Part shown: positions 36,453-46,724 of the stretch, piece after piece | How positions within the stretch are numbered: position 1 is the first letter of the stretch | Layout: each line of letters begins with the position of its first letter | Source of the DNA: Risungbinella massiliensis | GTDB lineage: Bacteria > Bacillota > Bacilli > Thermoactinomycetales > Thermoactinomycetaceae | Assembly: GCF_000942395.1 (NCBI RefSeq) | Contig: NZ_LN812102.1 | Span: forward strand, 992,017-1,056,016 | Length of the DNA stretch: 64,000 nt | Reading direction: 5' to 3' | The notes under the pieces: model-generated | The model's database searches: none | What the model was told of the DNA's origin: nothing | The model's input: only the letters and a program-made list of their open reading frames with translations | Position numbers and translations under genes: made by a program

Positions 36453-37259
36453 CTACGACCAATTATGAAAAGACCAATCTGTCTTTGAGACTATGAAATT
36501 GATCAGCAGTAAGAGTAAAGCAACGGAATTGAGCCGAGCTAGTTTCTTACCTGGACACGGAGATCCGAGCCAAGTATACAGAAGATAGCCATAAAACACC
36601 AATACGAGACAAGAAGTCCACATCTTCACATCAGACCAGATCTGAAAATGTGGTAATGTTTCCATCGCCCAAAATACACCTAAAGGCAAAGAAATAAGAA
36701 GTAACAAAAAGCCGACTGCGATAAGCCAGTAAGAAAACCATTGTAGGTGTCCTAAACTAGGAAGTCGCATCAGCCATCGGTTCCATTTTTTCTTTTTTAA
36801 CTGCGAATTGCAGAACAAATAAAAAGCGGAAGCCAATCCTGAAACGATAAACGTGGCATATGCCATAAAGGCGAGGGCAATATGCAGCATAATCAGCTTA
36901 GAAAAAAGCTGTTGATGCTCTAGGTCCGAAACAGGTTGCGCAAAAAAAATATAATAGAACAGGACGCCAAACCCAATTGCTCCTAAGCTAAACGAAAGCA
37001 AATCGCGTCGAAAAAATCGCTTTGCTACTAGGGCAATGGTGATCAGCGTCCAATCAAATATCAGACTTGGCTGAATTGTACCTGATCCCATTGGAAGGGA
37101 AATGAATTGGATTGTTATCCCAATCCAGACCACTCCTAAGAACACAGAAGAAAGTTTTCGTGTTCGAGGATTGGGCTGTATGAGGTCCGCGAACGAGAAC
37201 AGCAAACTCACCACATACAAATAGAGGAGAAAATCCAATCCCCACTGATCTCGAAACAT
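36453..37259 (-). CDS. hemX: HemX, membrane protein of the cytochrome c assembly type
   Basis: A 268-aa membrane protein with eight predicted spans, related to CcsA/CcmC. In Bacillus HemX lowers the amount of HemA (glutamyl-tRNA reductase) and so controls heme synthesis. It lies between hemA and hemC, the same place as in Bacillus. The conserved segment HIALAFMAYATFIVSGLASAFYL contains the helix with the His that in CcsA-like proteins is near heme. Confidence 0.92.
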   Translation of the reverse strand: MFRDQWGLDFLLYLYVVSLLFSFADLIQPNPRTRKLSSVFLGVVWIGITIQFISLPMGSGTIQPSLIFDWTLITIALVAKRFFRRDLLSFSLGAIGFGVLFYYIFFAQPVSDLEHQQLFSKLIMLHIALAFMAYATFIVSGLASAFYLFCNSQLKKKKWNRWLMRLPSLGHLQWFSYWLIAVGFLLLLISLPLGVFWAMETLPHFQIWSDVKMWTSCLVLVFYGYLLYTWLGSPCPGKKLARLNSVALLLLLINFIVSKTDWSFHNWS

Positions 37260-37281
37260 AGAATCTCCTCCCTGTTACTCC

Positions 37282-38625
37282 TTAGGACAACGAGAACTTC
37301 TGGACTAGTCCAACAGCAGAAGTTGCAACCGAATCTTTTTCTTTTGACTTTGCTAGTTTAGAATCCTCTTCTACAGCAAACAGATAAGCTGCCATTTGGA
37401 GAGCTTCTTCACGTTTAGGATGATCTCCTAACTCTTTGACTCGAGTAATAGGATCACGTAGCATTTGATTAATGATACTCTTGGTCATCTTCCGAACCAC
37501 ACGCAATTCTTGCTCTGTAAGTTCTGGAAGCTTCCGTTCGATTCGGTCCATTGCCTCTTCTTGAACCAAAACTGCTTTTTCCCGCATTGCACGGATAATC
37601 GGTACTACCCCTAACATGCTCACCCAATCAGCAAACTCTACAAGTTCTAGTTCGATCCATTTTTCGATGCGTGTTGCTTCTTGTTGGCGTAATGTCATAT
37701 TGGCTTGGACAATCTCTTGAAGATCATCGATATTGTAGAGATAAACTTGGTCGAATTCATGAACCGCAGGCTCGATATCCCTCGGTACCGCAATATCGAT
37801 CAAAAACAGTGGCATAAATCGCTTGCGAGCAATCTCCTTCATCATATCTACCGTAATGACATATTCGGTTGCTCCTGTCGAGCTGACCACTATATCTGCT
37901 TGGGTAAGAGCAGTTGGTAGTTGACTAAGCTCCATCGCTTCGCCACCTACTTTTTGTGCCAATTCCTCCGCTCGAGCTAAGGTTCGGTTGAGAACTAATA
38001 CCCGTGTTGCACCGTTTGCTTGGAAGTGTTTCGCAGTTAGTTCGCTCATTTTACCTGCACCTAACAGCGCTACTGTCTTCCCTTCAAAGGACGCAAATAG
38101 TTTTTTCCCAAGCTCTACCGCAGCATAACTAACTGAGACAGCATTTTGTCCAATCTCGGTCTCTCGATGAGCACGCTTACCAAATCGAAGAGCTCTTGTC
38201 ATTAACTCATGAAGGATTGTTCCAGTCGATTTTGCTTCTAGAGCATGTTGGAACGCATCTTTTACTTGCCCCAAAATCTGTGTCTCGCCTAAAACGAGTG
38301 AATCAAGACCACTTACTACACGAAGTAAGTGCTCTACTGCTGCTTGCTCTTTTTTTACATATAAGTATGATTCAAATTCTTTTCGATTGAGCTGGAACCA
38401 GTTTTCTAGGAATGCTTTAGAGTAATATTCTCCTGTATGCAATTGGTCTACGACCACGTATAGTTCCATCCGGTTACAGGTGCTAACAATGACAGCCTCC
38501 AGGATACTCTTCATCTCACTAAGATGTTTTAGAGCAAGAGTGAGACGGTCTGTTGAGAACGAGAGACGCTCCCGCAGTTCCACTGGCGCTGTCTGATGAC
38601 TGAGACCCACCGTCAAGATGTGCAT
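37282..38625 (-). CDS. hemA: Glutamyl-tRNA reductase
   Basis: First committed enzyme of the C5 heme pathway: reduces glutamyl-tRNA-Glu to glutamate-1-semialdehyde with NADPH. The 447-aa protein has the catalytic Cys50 in STCNRMELY, the conserved GETQILGQVK, the Rossmann motif LLGAGKMSELTAKHF and the C-terminal dimerisation helix. First gene of hemAXCDB; an extended -10 promoter lies upstream. Confidence 0.97.
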   Translation of the reverse strand: MHILTVGLSHQTAPVELRERLSFSTDRLTLALKHLSEMKSILEAVIVSTCNRMELYVVVDQLHTGEYYSKAFLENWFQLNRKEFESYLYVKKEQAAVEHLLRVVSGLDSLVLGETQILGQVKDAFQHALEAKSTGTILHELMTRALRFGKRAHRETEIGQNAVSVSYAAVELGKKLFASFEGKTVALLGAGKMSELTAKHFQANGATRVLVLNRTLARAEELAQKVGGEAMELSQLPTALTQADIVVSSTGATEYVITVDMMKEIARKRFMPLFLIDIAVPRDIEPAVHEFDQVYLYNIDDLQEIVQANMTLRQQEATRIEKWIELELVEFADWVSMLGVVPIIRAMREKAVLVQEEAMDRIERKLPELTEQELRVVRKMTKSIINQMLRDPITRVKELGDHPKREEALQMAAYLFAVEEDSKLAKSKEKDSVATSAVGLVQKFSLS

Positions 38626-38672
38626 CAGAATCCCTCCGTATTTTGTGAGATTCTAGTGAATTCAACTTGTTC

Positions 38673-38678
38673 ATTATA
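38673..38678 (-). promoter_or_regulatory. Extended -10 promoter of hemA
   Basis: TGATATAAT on the minus strand (TGn plus TATAAT), 48 bases before the hemA start. No good -35 box, which is normal for extended -10 promoters. Confidence 0.6.
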
Positions 38679-38999
38679 TCACAGACCTTTGAAAACCCAT
38701 AAAACAGAATGTGACTGAAATGAGACGAGGAAAAAACAGGGAATTGTTTTTGGAGAAGGTTTTAGTCGGTCAAATATGGAAATGTGTCATTTAAACGAAG
38801 AAAGAGTAGCATCTTGTCTTAAAAAGGGTATAGAAAAAGAATAGATTTTATTAGACCACTGCAGATGATAATCTTGATTTAGGGAGCGCCTAAGTCAAAA
38901 GCAACGTAGCGAGTCTCATGAAAGAATCCCAGAGCGATTCTTCTGAATAGTCTCATTTTCCTCTTTCCACAATAAAATAAATACTTCAAGGAGTTCAAT
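38679..38999. other. Intergenic stretch between hemA and the membrane protein gene
   Basis: Contains the divergent promoter regions and no gene that I can support. Frames crossing it lack ribosome binding sites. ATAAAATAAATACTTCAAGGAG just before 39000 holds the ribosome binding site of the next gene. Confidence 0.4.
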
Positions 39000-39473
39000 A
39001 TGCAAACGAAAGCAATTGGTTTTGCTCTCGTGATCGCGGGAGCTTTGTTACTGGTAGTACAAGCAAGAATTGCCGAGGTGAAATCCCTTATATCCTGGCC
39101 TTTTCTCCTCTTTTTGTTAGGAGTAGTACTCGTTTTTGTTTCCTTTTTGCAAAAACAAAGCCAACTGACCCTAATTGGCGGCATCTTCGCATCAATCGGA
39201 TTATTTATCTGGGGAATCAATTATGTAAAGAATTGGGATAGTCACTGGAGTGTATTAGTGGGGATGATTGGGCTTGTCCTATTGCTTCAATTTATGTTAA
39301 ACCATAATAACATGACCTTGGCAGTCGGATTACTCTTACTCTGTATCGGTTTTTTTGCTTGGCCTGGGATTCGACAGATCGAATTTTTAGCTCCTGTTGC
39401 CAACATCCTCAATTCATATTGGCCTGTGTGTGTGGTGGGTATTGGAATCGTATTTTTATTTAAGAAAAACTAG
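39000..39473 (+). CDS. Multi-span membrane protein (LiaF/DUF5668-like)
   Basis: A 157-aa protein with about six short spans in three pairs, each followed by a motif such as LIGGIFASIGLFIWGINYV or LLLLCIGFFAWPG. The three-fold 'G-x-L-L-x-x-G' pattern resembles the membrane part of LiaF-type (DUF5668) proteins. CAAGGAG lies seven bases before the ATG. It is 11 bases upstream of the methionine aminopeptidase gene and likely cotranscribed. Role unknown. Confidence 0.75.
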   Translation: MQTKAIGFALVIAGALLLVVQARIAEVKSLISWPFLLFLLGVVLVFVSFLQKQSQLTLIGGIFASIGLFIWGINYVKNWDSHWSVLVGMIGLVLLLQFMLNHNNMTLAVGLLLLCIGFFAWPGIRQIEFLAPVANILNSYWPVCVVGIGIVFLFKKN

Positions 39474-39484
39474 GAGGAGATTGA

Positions 39485-40228
39485 GTGAAAACACCCGATC
39501 AAATCGAAAAAATGCATCAAGCTGGGCGCTTACTCGCCAACTGTCATCAACAAATCCGTAGTATGATTCAACCGGGTGTGAGCTCCTGGGATATAGAAGA
39601 ATTTGTAGAGGAATATCTAGCGCAGCATGGCGCGATCCCTGAACAGAAAGGGTATATGGGCTATCAATATGCCACCTGTGCTTCGATCAACGATGAGGTC
39701 TGCCATGGGTTTCCCCGTAAAGAACCTCTACAGAATGGAGATATTATTACCATCGACATGGTAGTCAACTTAGATGGTTGGCTAGCTGATTCTGCATGGA
39801 GCTATGCTGTAGGGGAGATTTCAGAAGAAGCTACCAAACTGATGAACGTGACCCATACTGCACTCCAGAAAGGAATAGAGCAAGCTAAGGTTGGCAACCG
39901 AATTGGGGATATCGGAAACGCAATCCAAACATATGCAGAATCCCAAGGAATGAGTGTCGTTCGCCCTTTTATCGGACATGGAATCGGCCAACGCATGCAT
40001 GAGTTACCAGAGGTACCACATTATGGACCTGCGGGGAAAGGTCCCATTTTGAAAGAAGGGATGGTCTTTACCATCGAACCAATGATTAACTTGGGAAAAC
40101 ATCATGTACATGTCCTAGAAGATGGATGGACTGCCAAAACAGTGGATGGGAGTCTCTCCTGCCAATATGAACATACCATCGCGTTAACAGCAGATGGGCC
40201 GATTATCTTAACCGATCAAGTGAATTGA
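39485..40228 (+). CDS. map: Type I methionine aminopeptidase
   Basis: Removes the initiator Met from nascent proteins. The 247-aa protein has all five metal ligands of the pita-bread fold: Asp in ITIDMVVNLDG, Asp in WLADSAWSY, His in FIGHGIGQRMHE, Glu in FTIEPMI, Glu in CQYEHTIAL. The GTG start has AGGAGAT upstream. The main map gene of Bacillales lies in the ribosomal protein cluster, so this is probably a second copy like YflG of Bacillus; that is inference. Ends at a bidirectional terminator. Confidence 0.94.
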   Translation: MKTPDQIEKMHQAGRLLANCHQQIRSMIQPGVSSWDIEEFVEEYLAQHGAIPEQKGYMGYQYATCASINDEVCHGFPRKEPLQNGDIITIDMVVNLDGWLADSAWSYAVGEISEEATKLMNVTHTALQKGIEQAKVGNRIGDIGNAIQTYAESQGMSVVRPFIGHGIGQRMHELPEVPHYGPAGKGPILKEGMVFTIEPMINLGKHHVHVLEDGWTAKTVDGSLSCQYEHTIALTADGPIILTDQVN

Positions 40229-40230
40229 TT

Positions 40231-40269
40231 AAACCCGAGTACCGTCTAGAATAAACGGTACTCGGGTTT
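40231..40269. terminator. Bidirectional Rho-independent terminator
   Basis: Fifteen-pair perfect stem AAACCCGAGTACCGT / ACGGTACTCGGGTTT between the convergent map and amidase genes. Confidence 0.92.
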
Positions 40270-40274
40270 CCTTA

Positions 40275-41846
40275 TTACCTCTTCACCAATTTGACTGCAT
40301 CTGCCATCACATAGCCTGTACCTGTTGTCCACCTAGAAACACCAACAACATAATCGTCTCCAGCCGCTATACTAAACGTCCCTAATAAATTCCACTTTCC
40401 ACCATTTGATCTTTGATCGACATGGACTGTTTTGTTTCCAGTAGTTGTTTTAATAACATACGGGGTAGAATTGTTATATCCACTATTAGCTGGCCACCAT
40501 GCATAAACATCGTAGGTTCCAGACGTAGGAACATTTATTTTGTACCAAGCAGCATCACTGACAGCCTGTGGAGTTGTAAATCGATAATCGGTTCCGTATT
40601 TTTGACTGCTCCAAGAACTTCCATCCCAATTGCCACTTGCTAAAAACCGTCCTGAAGTAGAGTTGTCTACGATAATTCCCGAAGTAGAGCTACCATTTAC
40701 AAGCGACATATAGTAAGTCCAATCCCAATGAGGACCAGGATCAGTATGCGTTGCTCCTGGTACTTCGTTATGACCGATAATGCGTGAGCGTGTTTTTGGG
40801 ATACCATATTTATCGGCGAGCCATTTGGTTAGATTAGCAGAAGAGCGGTACATGCTATCTGTATACCAAGCTGGGTCACTCACATAGCCTTCATGTTCAA
40901 TCCCGATACTGTGAACATTATAATCCCAGTTACCAGCATGCCAAGCGATATCTTTATTCTGAACCATTTGTGTTACCTGACCATCACTGGAACGAATTAC
41001 ATAATGCGCACTTACATTCGAAGCTGAATTCTGGAACCAACTAATTGCTCCACTATAAGATCCTTGGGTTGTATGAAGAATAATATAATCGATAGAATTA
41101 CCATCTGATTCGCGATTTGCGCTTGTATAATTGCTACTATGTGCTGCGACCCAACGGGCATTAGGATAATCTGGAGTTGCAAAGGCCTGAAAATCTCGAA
41201 CGTTCTCATATTCTTTTCGATTAGGGGACACGTTTGTTGGAGGAAGATAGAGATCTTGCCCATCTACTTCTCGATACGCCCCTTGATTGATAATCTGATA
41301 AACTTCATCAGCATACCATTTTTTTGTTAAAGGAGTAGTAAGACCACTATATGCAGCAACTGTTGTATACCAATCTTCTAATTTATTAGGCAATTTGCCA
41401 TCATTATGTTCCTTCGCTAGATTTGCTAAAACGACAGCAGCACCTCGTATATTTAGAGAAATATCGGTCTTTAGTTTATCTTCTGATACTTGCAGTAACT
41501 GACTAGCCTTTTTTAGACTTTGATTATTAGGATTATCTGCTAAATGCATCATTCCATAACCATTTAATTGACTTGGTTGTCCTTTATGATCTTGCCAACG
41601 ACTTTCGGCATAACCTACTGCCAAAAGAATCTCTTTCGGAACATGGAATTCCTTGGATGCTTTTAGGAATGCATAATAATATGATCCCAAATGGTCGATT
41701 CGAGATGGATCAACGTTTTGTGTATCCGCTTTCATTTGATTGTTAGTTTGAGCATTTTCTTGCATCGCCAACAAGGGTAATGGAATCATGGAAAAAACTA
41801 GCAGCAAACTAATTAGATTTCGAATGAAGCTTCTACGTTTTACCAA
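40275..41846 (-). CDS. Secreted modular cell-wall hydrolase: transglycosylase-like + amidase + golvesin-type domain
   Basis: A 523-aa secreted protein. Residues 1-28 are a signal peptide (RRSFIRNLISLLLVFSMIPLPLLA). Residues about 50-175 resemble a lytic-transglycosylase fold (KEILLAVGYAESRWQ, GYGMMHLADNP). Residues about 250-375 form an N-acetylmuramoyl-L-alanine amidase (Amidase_2/PGRP) domain with the zinc ligands in IIHTTQ-like 'ILHTTQ', EHEGY and HTDPGPHWDW. Residues about 395-523 are a golvesin/Xly-like beta domain (WYKINVPTSGTYDVYAWWP), common in actinomycete secreted enzymes. The combination suggests a wall hydrolase that cuts both glycan and stem-peptide links, or one domain that only binds. 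Function of the last domain is inferred. Confidence 0.88.
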   Translation of the reverse strand: MVKRRSFIRNLISLLLVFSMIPLPLLAMQENAQTNNQMKADTQNVDPSRIDHLGSYYYAFLKASKEFHVPKEILLAVGYAESRWQDHKGQPSQLNGYGMMHLADNPNNQSLKKASQLLQVSEDKLKTDISLNIRGAAVVLANLAKEHNDGKLPNKLEDWYTTVAAYSGLTTPLTKKWYADEVYQIINQGAYREVDGQDLYLPPTNVSPNRKEYENVRDFQAFATPDYPNARWVAAHSSNYTSANRESDGNSIDYIILHTTQGSYSGAISWFQNSASNVSAHYVIRSSDGQVTQMVQNKDIAWHAGNWDYNVHSIGIEHEGYVSDPAWYTDSMYRSSANLTKWLADKYGIPKTRSRIIGHNEVPGATHTDPGPHWDWTYYMSLVNGSSTSGIIVDNSTSGRFLASGNWDGSSWSSQKYGTDYRFTTPQAVSDAAWYKINVPTSGTYDVYAWWPANSGYNNSTPYVIKTTTGNKTVHVDQRSNGGKWNLLGTFSIAAGDDYVVGVSRWTTGTGYVMADAVKLVKR

Positions 41847-42087
41847 TAGGATAACCTCCTTCTCGTATTTTTTATAAAATTGTGAATCTATATTGATTTT
41901 ACCATTGCTATAATATTATGACAATAATTGCTATTCTTTTTTCAAATCTTGCCTAAACCATACCACAAAATAGCATAGCATTTGTTACTCACCTGTCTTA
42001 TCTATATTGCTATGCGATATACTGAGATTGTTCTGACCAGTTTGTTGAAATAACATGACTAGAGTGTTTGGAAATGAGGGAATGTCC

Positions 42088-42558
42088 ATGAAAATCGAAC
42101 TTGAAAGTATTGGGTTAATTCAGAATGATCGATCCATTATTGAAGACGATTACTGGGGAAGTGTAGTCTCTACTATTATTTTAGATCCCAAAATAGTTTT
42201 TCCTGAGTCAACTCTTGGTTTGGAAGAATTCTCCCATCTAGAAGTGATCTACTATATGCATTTAGTATCTGATGAGAAAATCCAAAATGGAGCAAGACAT
42301 CCACGTAACCTTACACACCTTCCCAAGGTCGGTGTCTTTGCACAACGTGTCAAATCTCGCCCCAATAAACTGGGTCTATCTCGATGCAAGTTGATATCAG
42401 TAGATGGATTACAGTTGCAAGTGCAGGGATTGGACGCACTAAACGGCACACCAGTGGTAGATATCAAACCATACTTTCAAGAGTTCTCTCCACGTGAAGA
42501 AGTGCACCAACCTGCTTGGGCGAAGGAGATTATGAAGGATTATTTTAAGGGTAAGTAA
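42088..42558 (+). CDS. trmO: TsaA/TrmO-like protein (tRNA N6-methyladenosine37 related)
   Basis: A 156-aa protein of the TsaA/VirR (YaeB) family: GLIQNDRS and the hallmark ARHPRNLTHLPKVGVFAQR-type segment, in which family members read 'F-R-PNPIG-S'; here RSRPNKLGLSRCKLI follows. TrmO methylates the N6-threonylcarbamoyl group of adenosine 37 in tRNA using S-adenosylmethionine. The usual C-terminal region DVKPY is present (VVDIKPYFQEF). ATG 42088 with GAGGGA ten bases upstream is preferred over earlier in-frame codons. It stands alone, with a terminator after it. Confidence 0.85.
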   Translation: MKIELESIGLIQNDRSIIEDDYWGSVVSTIILDPKIVFPESTLGLEEFSHLEVIYYMHLVSDEKIQNGARHPRNLTHLPKVGVFAQRVKSRPNKLGLSRCKLISVDGLQLQVQGLDALNGTPVVDIKPYFQEFSPREEVHQPAWAKEIMKDYFKGK

Positions 42559-42595
42559 AACCTTACATAACTTCAGCTAGTAACATGGTTTATAA

Positions 42596-42629
42596 ACAAG
42601 ACCAAGTTCCTTAGTGAACTTGGTCTTGT
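42596..42629. terminator. Bidirectional Rho-independent terminator
   Basis: Fourteen-pair stem ACAAGACCAAGTTC / GAACTTGGTCTTGT between trmO and ddl, which converge. Confidence 0.88.
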
Positions 42630-42650
42630 TTGGATTAAGTATATGATCTC

Positions 42651-43748
42651 TTAAATACTATTAAACGATTTTTGCTTATCTTCAAAACGATCCAAAGCTA
42701 GTTCGATTAAACGATCAACCAACTCGGAGTACGAAACGCCAGACTGCTCCCACATTTTAGCGTACATGCTAAATTGCGTGAATCCTGGCATGGTGTTGAT
42801 TTCATTGATTAGGATCTCTCCATTATCTTTACGATAGAAGAAATCGACACGAGACAAACCAGAACAATCAATCGCTTTATACGCCTTAATTGCCCATTCA
42901 CGAATCTGTTCCAATTTATCTGCTGGTAGTTTGGCAGGAATCTCGATAATAGATTTGCCATCTACATATTTTGCATTATAATCATAAAAATCATTGGAGG
43001 AGATGATCTCTCCAGGCATGGAGGCTACAGGATCATCGTTCCCAAGTACAGCTACTTCTATTTCTCGTGCTGGAATAAATTCCTCTACCACCACTTTGCG
43101 GTCATATTTGATCGCCAAATGGATTCCCTCGATCAGTTCTTCCCGATTTCCTGCTTTCGAAATACCAACACTAGAGCCCAAGTTTGCTGGTTTGAGGAAG
43201 ACAGGATATTGGAACTTGGACTCGATCTTCGCTATGATCGCTTCGGAATCTTTTTCCCACTCGCGTCGAAGGAAATAAGTAAATTCACCTTGTGGAAGAC
43301 CAGCATCTCGGAATACTTTCTTGGAAAGTACTTTGTCCATCCCTACTGCAGAAGCCAACACTCCGGCTCCTACATACGGAATATTCGCTATTTCTAACAT
43401 TCCTTGTACGGTTCCGTCTTCTCCAAATGTTCCATGTAATACTGGAAAGATCACATCTATTTCATTCATTCGAAATGCTGGTAGTGAACCACCACCATTA
43501 GAAGCTGTAGCAAGGACAGGTAGCTGACTAGAAATTGCTTCCACATGTTCCTCTTCTAATTTCCCCTCAAGTAGCGGAAGAGCATCTGTTCCTGGTAGCC
43601 ACTCTCCTTGTTTGTTAATCGCAATTGGGTAAACCTCATACCGATTTGGATCCATTGCTTTCATAACAGAAGAAGCAGAATGAAGGGATACATCGTGTTC
43701 CCCAGACTTTCCTCCAAATAAGACTGCAACTCGTGTTTTTCTGTTCAT
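42651..43748 (-). CDS. ddl: D-alanine--D-alanine ligase
   Basis: Makes the D-Ala-D-Ala end of the peptidoglycan stem peptide. The 365-aa ATP-grasp enzyme has VAVLFGGKSGEHDVSLHSA at the start, the ATP-binding loop VFLKPANLGSSVGISKA, and the metal-binding end ILINEINTMPGFT. The Lys/Tyr that decide D-Ala or D-lactate specificity fall in the region EIPAKL...CSGLSRVDFF; I did not check them further. ATG 43748 with GGGAGAGG upstream is preferred over a longer frame that opens at 43844 inside ysxC. Confidence 0.95.
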   Translation of the reverse strand: MNRKTRVAVLFGGKSGEHDVSLHSASSVMKAMDPNRYEVYPIAINKQGEWLPGTDALPLLEGKLEEEHVEAISSQLPVLATASNGGGSLPAFRMNEIDVIFPVLHGTFGEDGTVQGMLEIANIPYVGAGVLASAVGMDKVLSKKVFRDAGLPQGEFTYFLRREWEKDSEAIIAKIESKFQYPVFLKPANLGSSVGISKAGNREELIEGIHLAIKYDRKVVVEEFIPAREIEVAVLGNDDPVASMPGEIISSNDFYDYNAKYVDGKSIIEIPAKLPADKLEQIREWAIKAYKAIDCSGLSRVDFFYRKDNGEILINEINTMPGFTQFSMYAKMWEQSGVSYSELVDRLIELALDRFEDKQKSFNSI

Positions 43749-43786
43749 GCCTCTCCCTACCTTTCGGTTCTCTCTATTGTTGTATT

Positions 43787-44398
43787 TTATTCTGGTTGTT
43801 CGGGATGAGTGCCCAATTGAAGATATTCTCGAATCAACTTCCATACCTGGTCTTTGTTTTCCTTCGTTTCAGAAGAATAGTAAAGAATCTTATCTTGAGG
43901 ATCTAAATCCAATCCTTCTTTCACTACCTTCAGATGTTTTTGCCATTTCCCTTTCGGGATCTTGTCCGCTTTGGTAGCGACTACCAAGACTGGGATCTCG
44001 TAATGTTTTAAAAAGTCATACATCGTTCGGTCATCCGCAGTAGGTGGGTGACGCAGATCGATAATTTGGACGACTCCTTTGAGATTCTCCCGAGTTGTAA
44101 AATAAGTCTCCATCATTTTTCCCCACTCGGCACGCTGTGTTTTGGAGACTTTGGCATAACCATACCCTGGAACATCAGCAAAGTAAAAGGAATCATTAAT
44201 CAGATAAAAGTTAATCGTTTGGGTCTTACCTGGTTTTGAGCTTGTCCGAGCTAGGTTTTTTCGATTGATTAAGGAATTAATCAGCGAAGACTTCCCCACA
44301 TTAGAGCGCCCAGCCAATGCAAGCTCTGGCAGGGCGTCTTCTGGGAATTGAGGTGGCTTCACTGCGCTAATTACAAAATCAGCTTTCGTGATTTTCAT
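43787..44398 (-). CDS. ysxC: Ribosome biogenesis GTPase YsxC/EngB
   Basis: Essential GTPase for 50S subunit assembly. The 203-aa protein has P-loop [14 protein letters not shown], switch [15 protein letters not shown]3 [11 protein letters not shown] and G4 VATKADKIP. Its start overlaps the lonA stop by 20 bases (lonA-ysxC order as in Bacillus), so the two are likely cotranscribed, with ddl following. Confidence 0.96.
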   Translation of the reverse strand: MKITKADFVISAVKPPQFPEDALPELALAGRSNVGKSSLINSLINRKNLARTSSKPGKTQTINFYLINDSFYFADVPGYGYAKVSKTQRAEWGKMMETYFTTRENLKGVVQIIDLRHPPTADDRTMYDFLKHYEIPVLVVATKADKIPKGKWQKHLKVVKEGLDLDPQDKILYYSSETKENKDQVWKLIREYLQLGTHPEQPE

Positions 44399-46724
44399 TC
44401 GGTTTCCTCACTAACGCAATTTGGAGAACTTCATCTATATGTTCTACTGGAGTAAAGGTCATCTCGCTAAGAATGCTTTTTGGGATTTCTTCTAAGTCTT
44501 TCTCATTTTCCTTTGGTAATAGTACATGTTTAATGCCAGCACGGTGAGCAGCAAGAGACTTTTCTTTAAGCCCTCCAATTGGCAGCACACGCCCACGCAA
44601 AGTAATCTCACCCGTCATTGCTACTTCACGAGATACAGGAGTACCTGATAATGCGGAGACCATCGCCGTCGCCATCGTGATCCCAGCAGATGGACCATCT
44701 TTCGGTATTGCACCTTCTGGAACATGGATATGGACATCTTTGGACTCATGGAATGCCGGGTCAATCCCTAATTCCTCTGCCCGTGAGCGAATATAGGTAA
44801 AAGCAGCTTGAGCTGATTCTTTCATGACATCCCCAAGTTTACCGGTCAAGGTTAGTCTTCCTTTTCCTGGCAATAGCGTTACCTCAATCGAAAGGGTATC
44901 TCCACCAAGCTCCGTCCAAGCTAGCCCTGTTGCTAGTCCTACCTGATCTTGCTCTTCTGCTTTTCCATAACGGAATTTCTCTGCACCCAAATACTTTGGC
45001 AGATTGCGTGCTGTGACGACTACCTTTTTCTTTTCTTTGGCACCGACTAATTGTCTTGCTGCTTTTCGACAGAGTGTTCCAATAGTCCGTTCCAAATTAC
45101 GGACACCTGCTTCTCTCGTGTAATTGCGAATTACCTTCACAATAGCATTGGACTGAATTAATATATTTTCTTTGGACAAGCCATGTTCTTCCATCTGCTT
45201 AGGAACGAGATATGTTTTGGCAATCTTCTCTTTTTCTAGTTCTGTGTAACCAGCAATGTAGAGAACTTCCATCCGATCCAAAAGTGGTCGAGGAATGGAA
45301 TACATACTATTAGCAGTGGTGACAAACATCACTTTCGATAGATCATATGGAATCTCGACATAATGGTCACTAAACGTGTTATTTTGGTTAGGGTCTAACA
45401 CTTCTAATAGAGCAGAAGCAGGATCACCACGGAAATCGCTTGCCATTTTATCAATTTCATCTAACAAAAAGACAGGATTCGAAGTGCCAGCGGTTTTCAT
45501 CCCTTGAATAATCCGACCAGGCATTGCTCCCACATAAGTGCGACGATGTCCACGAATCTCGGCTTCATCTCGTACTCCGCCTAGGCTAATCCGTACAAAC
45601 TTCCGATTAAGGGCCCGAGCAATCGATTTGGCAAGAGAGGTTTTCCCTACTCCTGGTGGTCCTACTAAACATAAGATTGGTCCACGTAGTTTCTTTACCA
45701 TCTGCTGAACAGCTAAATATTCTAGGATTCGTTCTTTTGCTTTCTCGAGACCATAATGATCCTCGTTCAGCACCTTTTCCGCCTTTTGAATCGAAAGATC
45801 ATCTTCTGTCTCTTTATCCCAAGGAATATCTAGTAGCCAATCAATATAAGTACGAACTACGCCACCTTCTGCGGAGGTATTTGGAATTTTTTCAAGCCGA
45901 TCCAATTCTCGTTCGATCTTCTCTTTTACTGAATCAGGGGCAATAAGTTGGGAGAGCTTTTTCCGAAGTTCTTCCACTTCGCCAGCACGGCCCTCTTTCT
46001 CTCCTAATTCTTTTTGAATCGCCTTCATCTGTTCACGCAAGTAATACTCTTTTTGCGCTTTTTCCATTTGCTTTTTGACACGCGTACTTATTTTTTTCTC
46101 TAACTCCAAAACTTCACTTTCATTATGCAAGTATGAGAGAATCCGTTCTAATCGCTCTTCTACATGAACAAGCTCCAAGATAGCTTGTTTTTCTGACATT
46201 TTCAGCGGTAGATGAGAAGCGATCATATCCCCTAATTTACCTGGATCTTCAATATCGGAAACAGATGCAAAGGTCTCAGAAGAGACTTTCTTGGAAAGAC
46301 GTAAGTATTGTTCAAACTGATCCAATACCGTTCTCATAAGAGCTTCTGTATGTTGATCTGGTTCACCCACATCTTCTACTTTTTCAACTTCTACTTCATA
46401 AAAAGAATCTTCTTCCGTAAAAGATCGGATTTTGCCACGATAAACTCCTTCTATCAAGACACGCACAGTCCCATTTGGTAGCTTTAGCATTTGGCGAATT
46501 TTCGAAACCGTACCCATCTCATATATCTCATCTTGGTCTGGTTCTTCCACCTGTGCATCTCTTTGACTTGCAAGCAATATATGGTGCTCTCCCAACATTG
46601 CTTTTTCTAACGCTTCAACGGACTTCTCCCGACCTACATCTAAATGAAGAACCATGGTCGGAAAGACCAATAGTCCTCGTAAGGGGAGAAGGGGTAGTAC
46701 CAGTTCCTCTTCTTTTCCGGCCAT
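44379..46724 (-). CDS. lonA: ATP-dependent protease Lon
   Basis: Degrades misfolded and regulatory proteins. The 781-aa protein has the N-terminal substrate domain, a coiled coil (about 190-250), Walker [19 protein letters not shown], Walker [10 protein letters not shown] and the proteolytic domain with Ser in [15 protein letters not shown] (about 678) and Lys in [14 protein letters not shown] (about 721). Length is normal for LonA. A palindrome AACTTGT-C-ACAAGTT (46756-46770) lies 31-46 bases upstream of the start and could be an operator. Confidence 0.98.
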   Translation of the reverse strand: MAGKEEELVLPLLPLRGLLVFPTMVLHLDVGREKSVEALEKAMLGEHHILLASQRDAQVEEPDQDEIYEMGTVSKIRQMLKLPNGTVRVLIEGVYRGKIRSFTEEDSFYEVEVEKVEDVGEPDQHTEALMRTVLDQFEQYLRLSKKVSSETFASVSDIEDPGKLGDMIASHLPLKMSEKQAILELVHVEERLERILSYLHNESEVLELEKKISTRVKKQMEKAQKEYYLREQMKAIQKELGEKEGRAGEVEELRKKLSQLIAPDSVKEKIERELDRLEKIPNTSAEGGVVRTYIDWLLDIPWDKETEDDLSIQKAEKVLNEDHYGLEKAKERILEYLAVQQMVKKLRGPILCLVGPPGVGKTSLAKSIARALNRKFVRISLGGVRDEAEIRGHRRTYVGAMPGRIIQGMKTAGTSNPVFLLDEIDKMASDFRGDPASALLEVLDPNQNNTFSDHYVEIPYDLSKVMFVTTANSMYSIPRPLLDRMEVLYIAGYTELEKEKIAKTYLVPKQMEEHGLSKENILIQSNAIVKVIRNYTREAGVRNLERTIGTLCRKAARQLVGAKEKKKVVVTARNLPKYLGAEKFRYGKAEEQDQVGLATGLAWTELGGDTLSIEVTLLPGKGRLTLTGKLGDVMKESAQAAFTYIRSRAEELGIDPAFHESKDVHIHVPEGAIPKDGPSAGITMATAMVSALSGTPVSREVAMTGEITLRGRVLPIGGLKEKSLAAHRAGIKHVLLPKENEKDLEEIPKSILSEMTFTPVEHIDEVLQIALVRKPNENHES

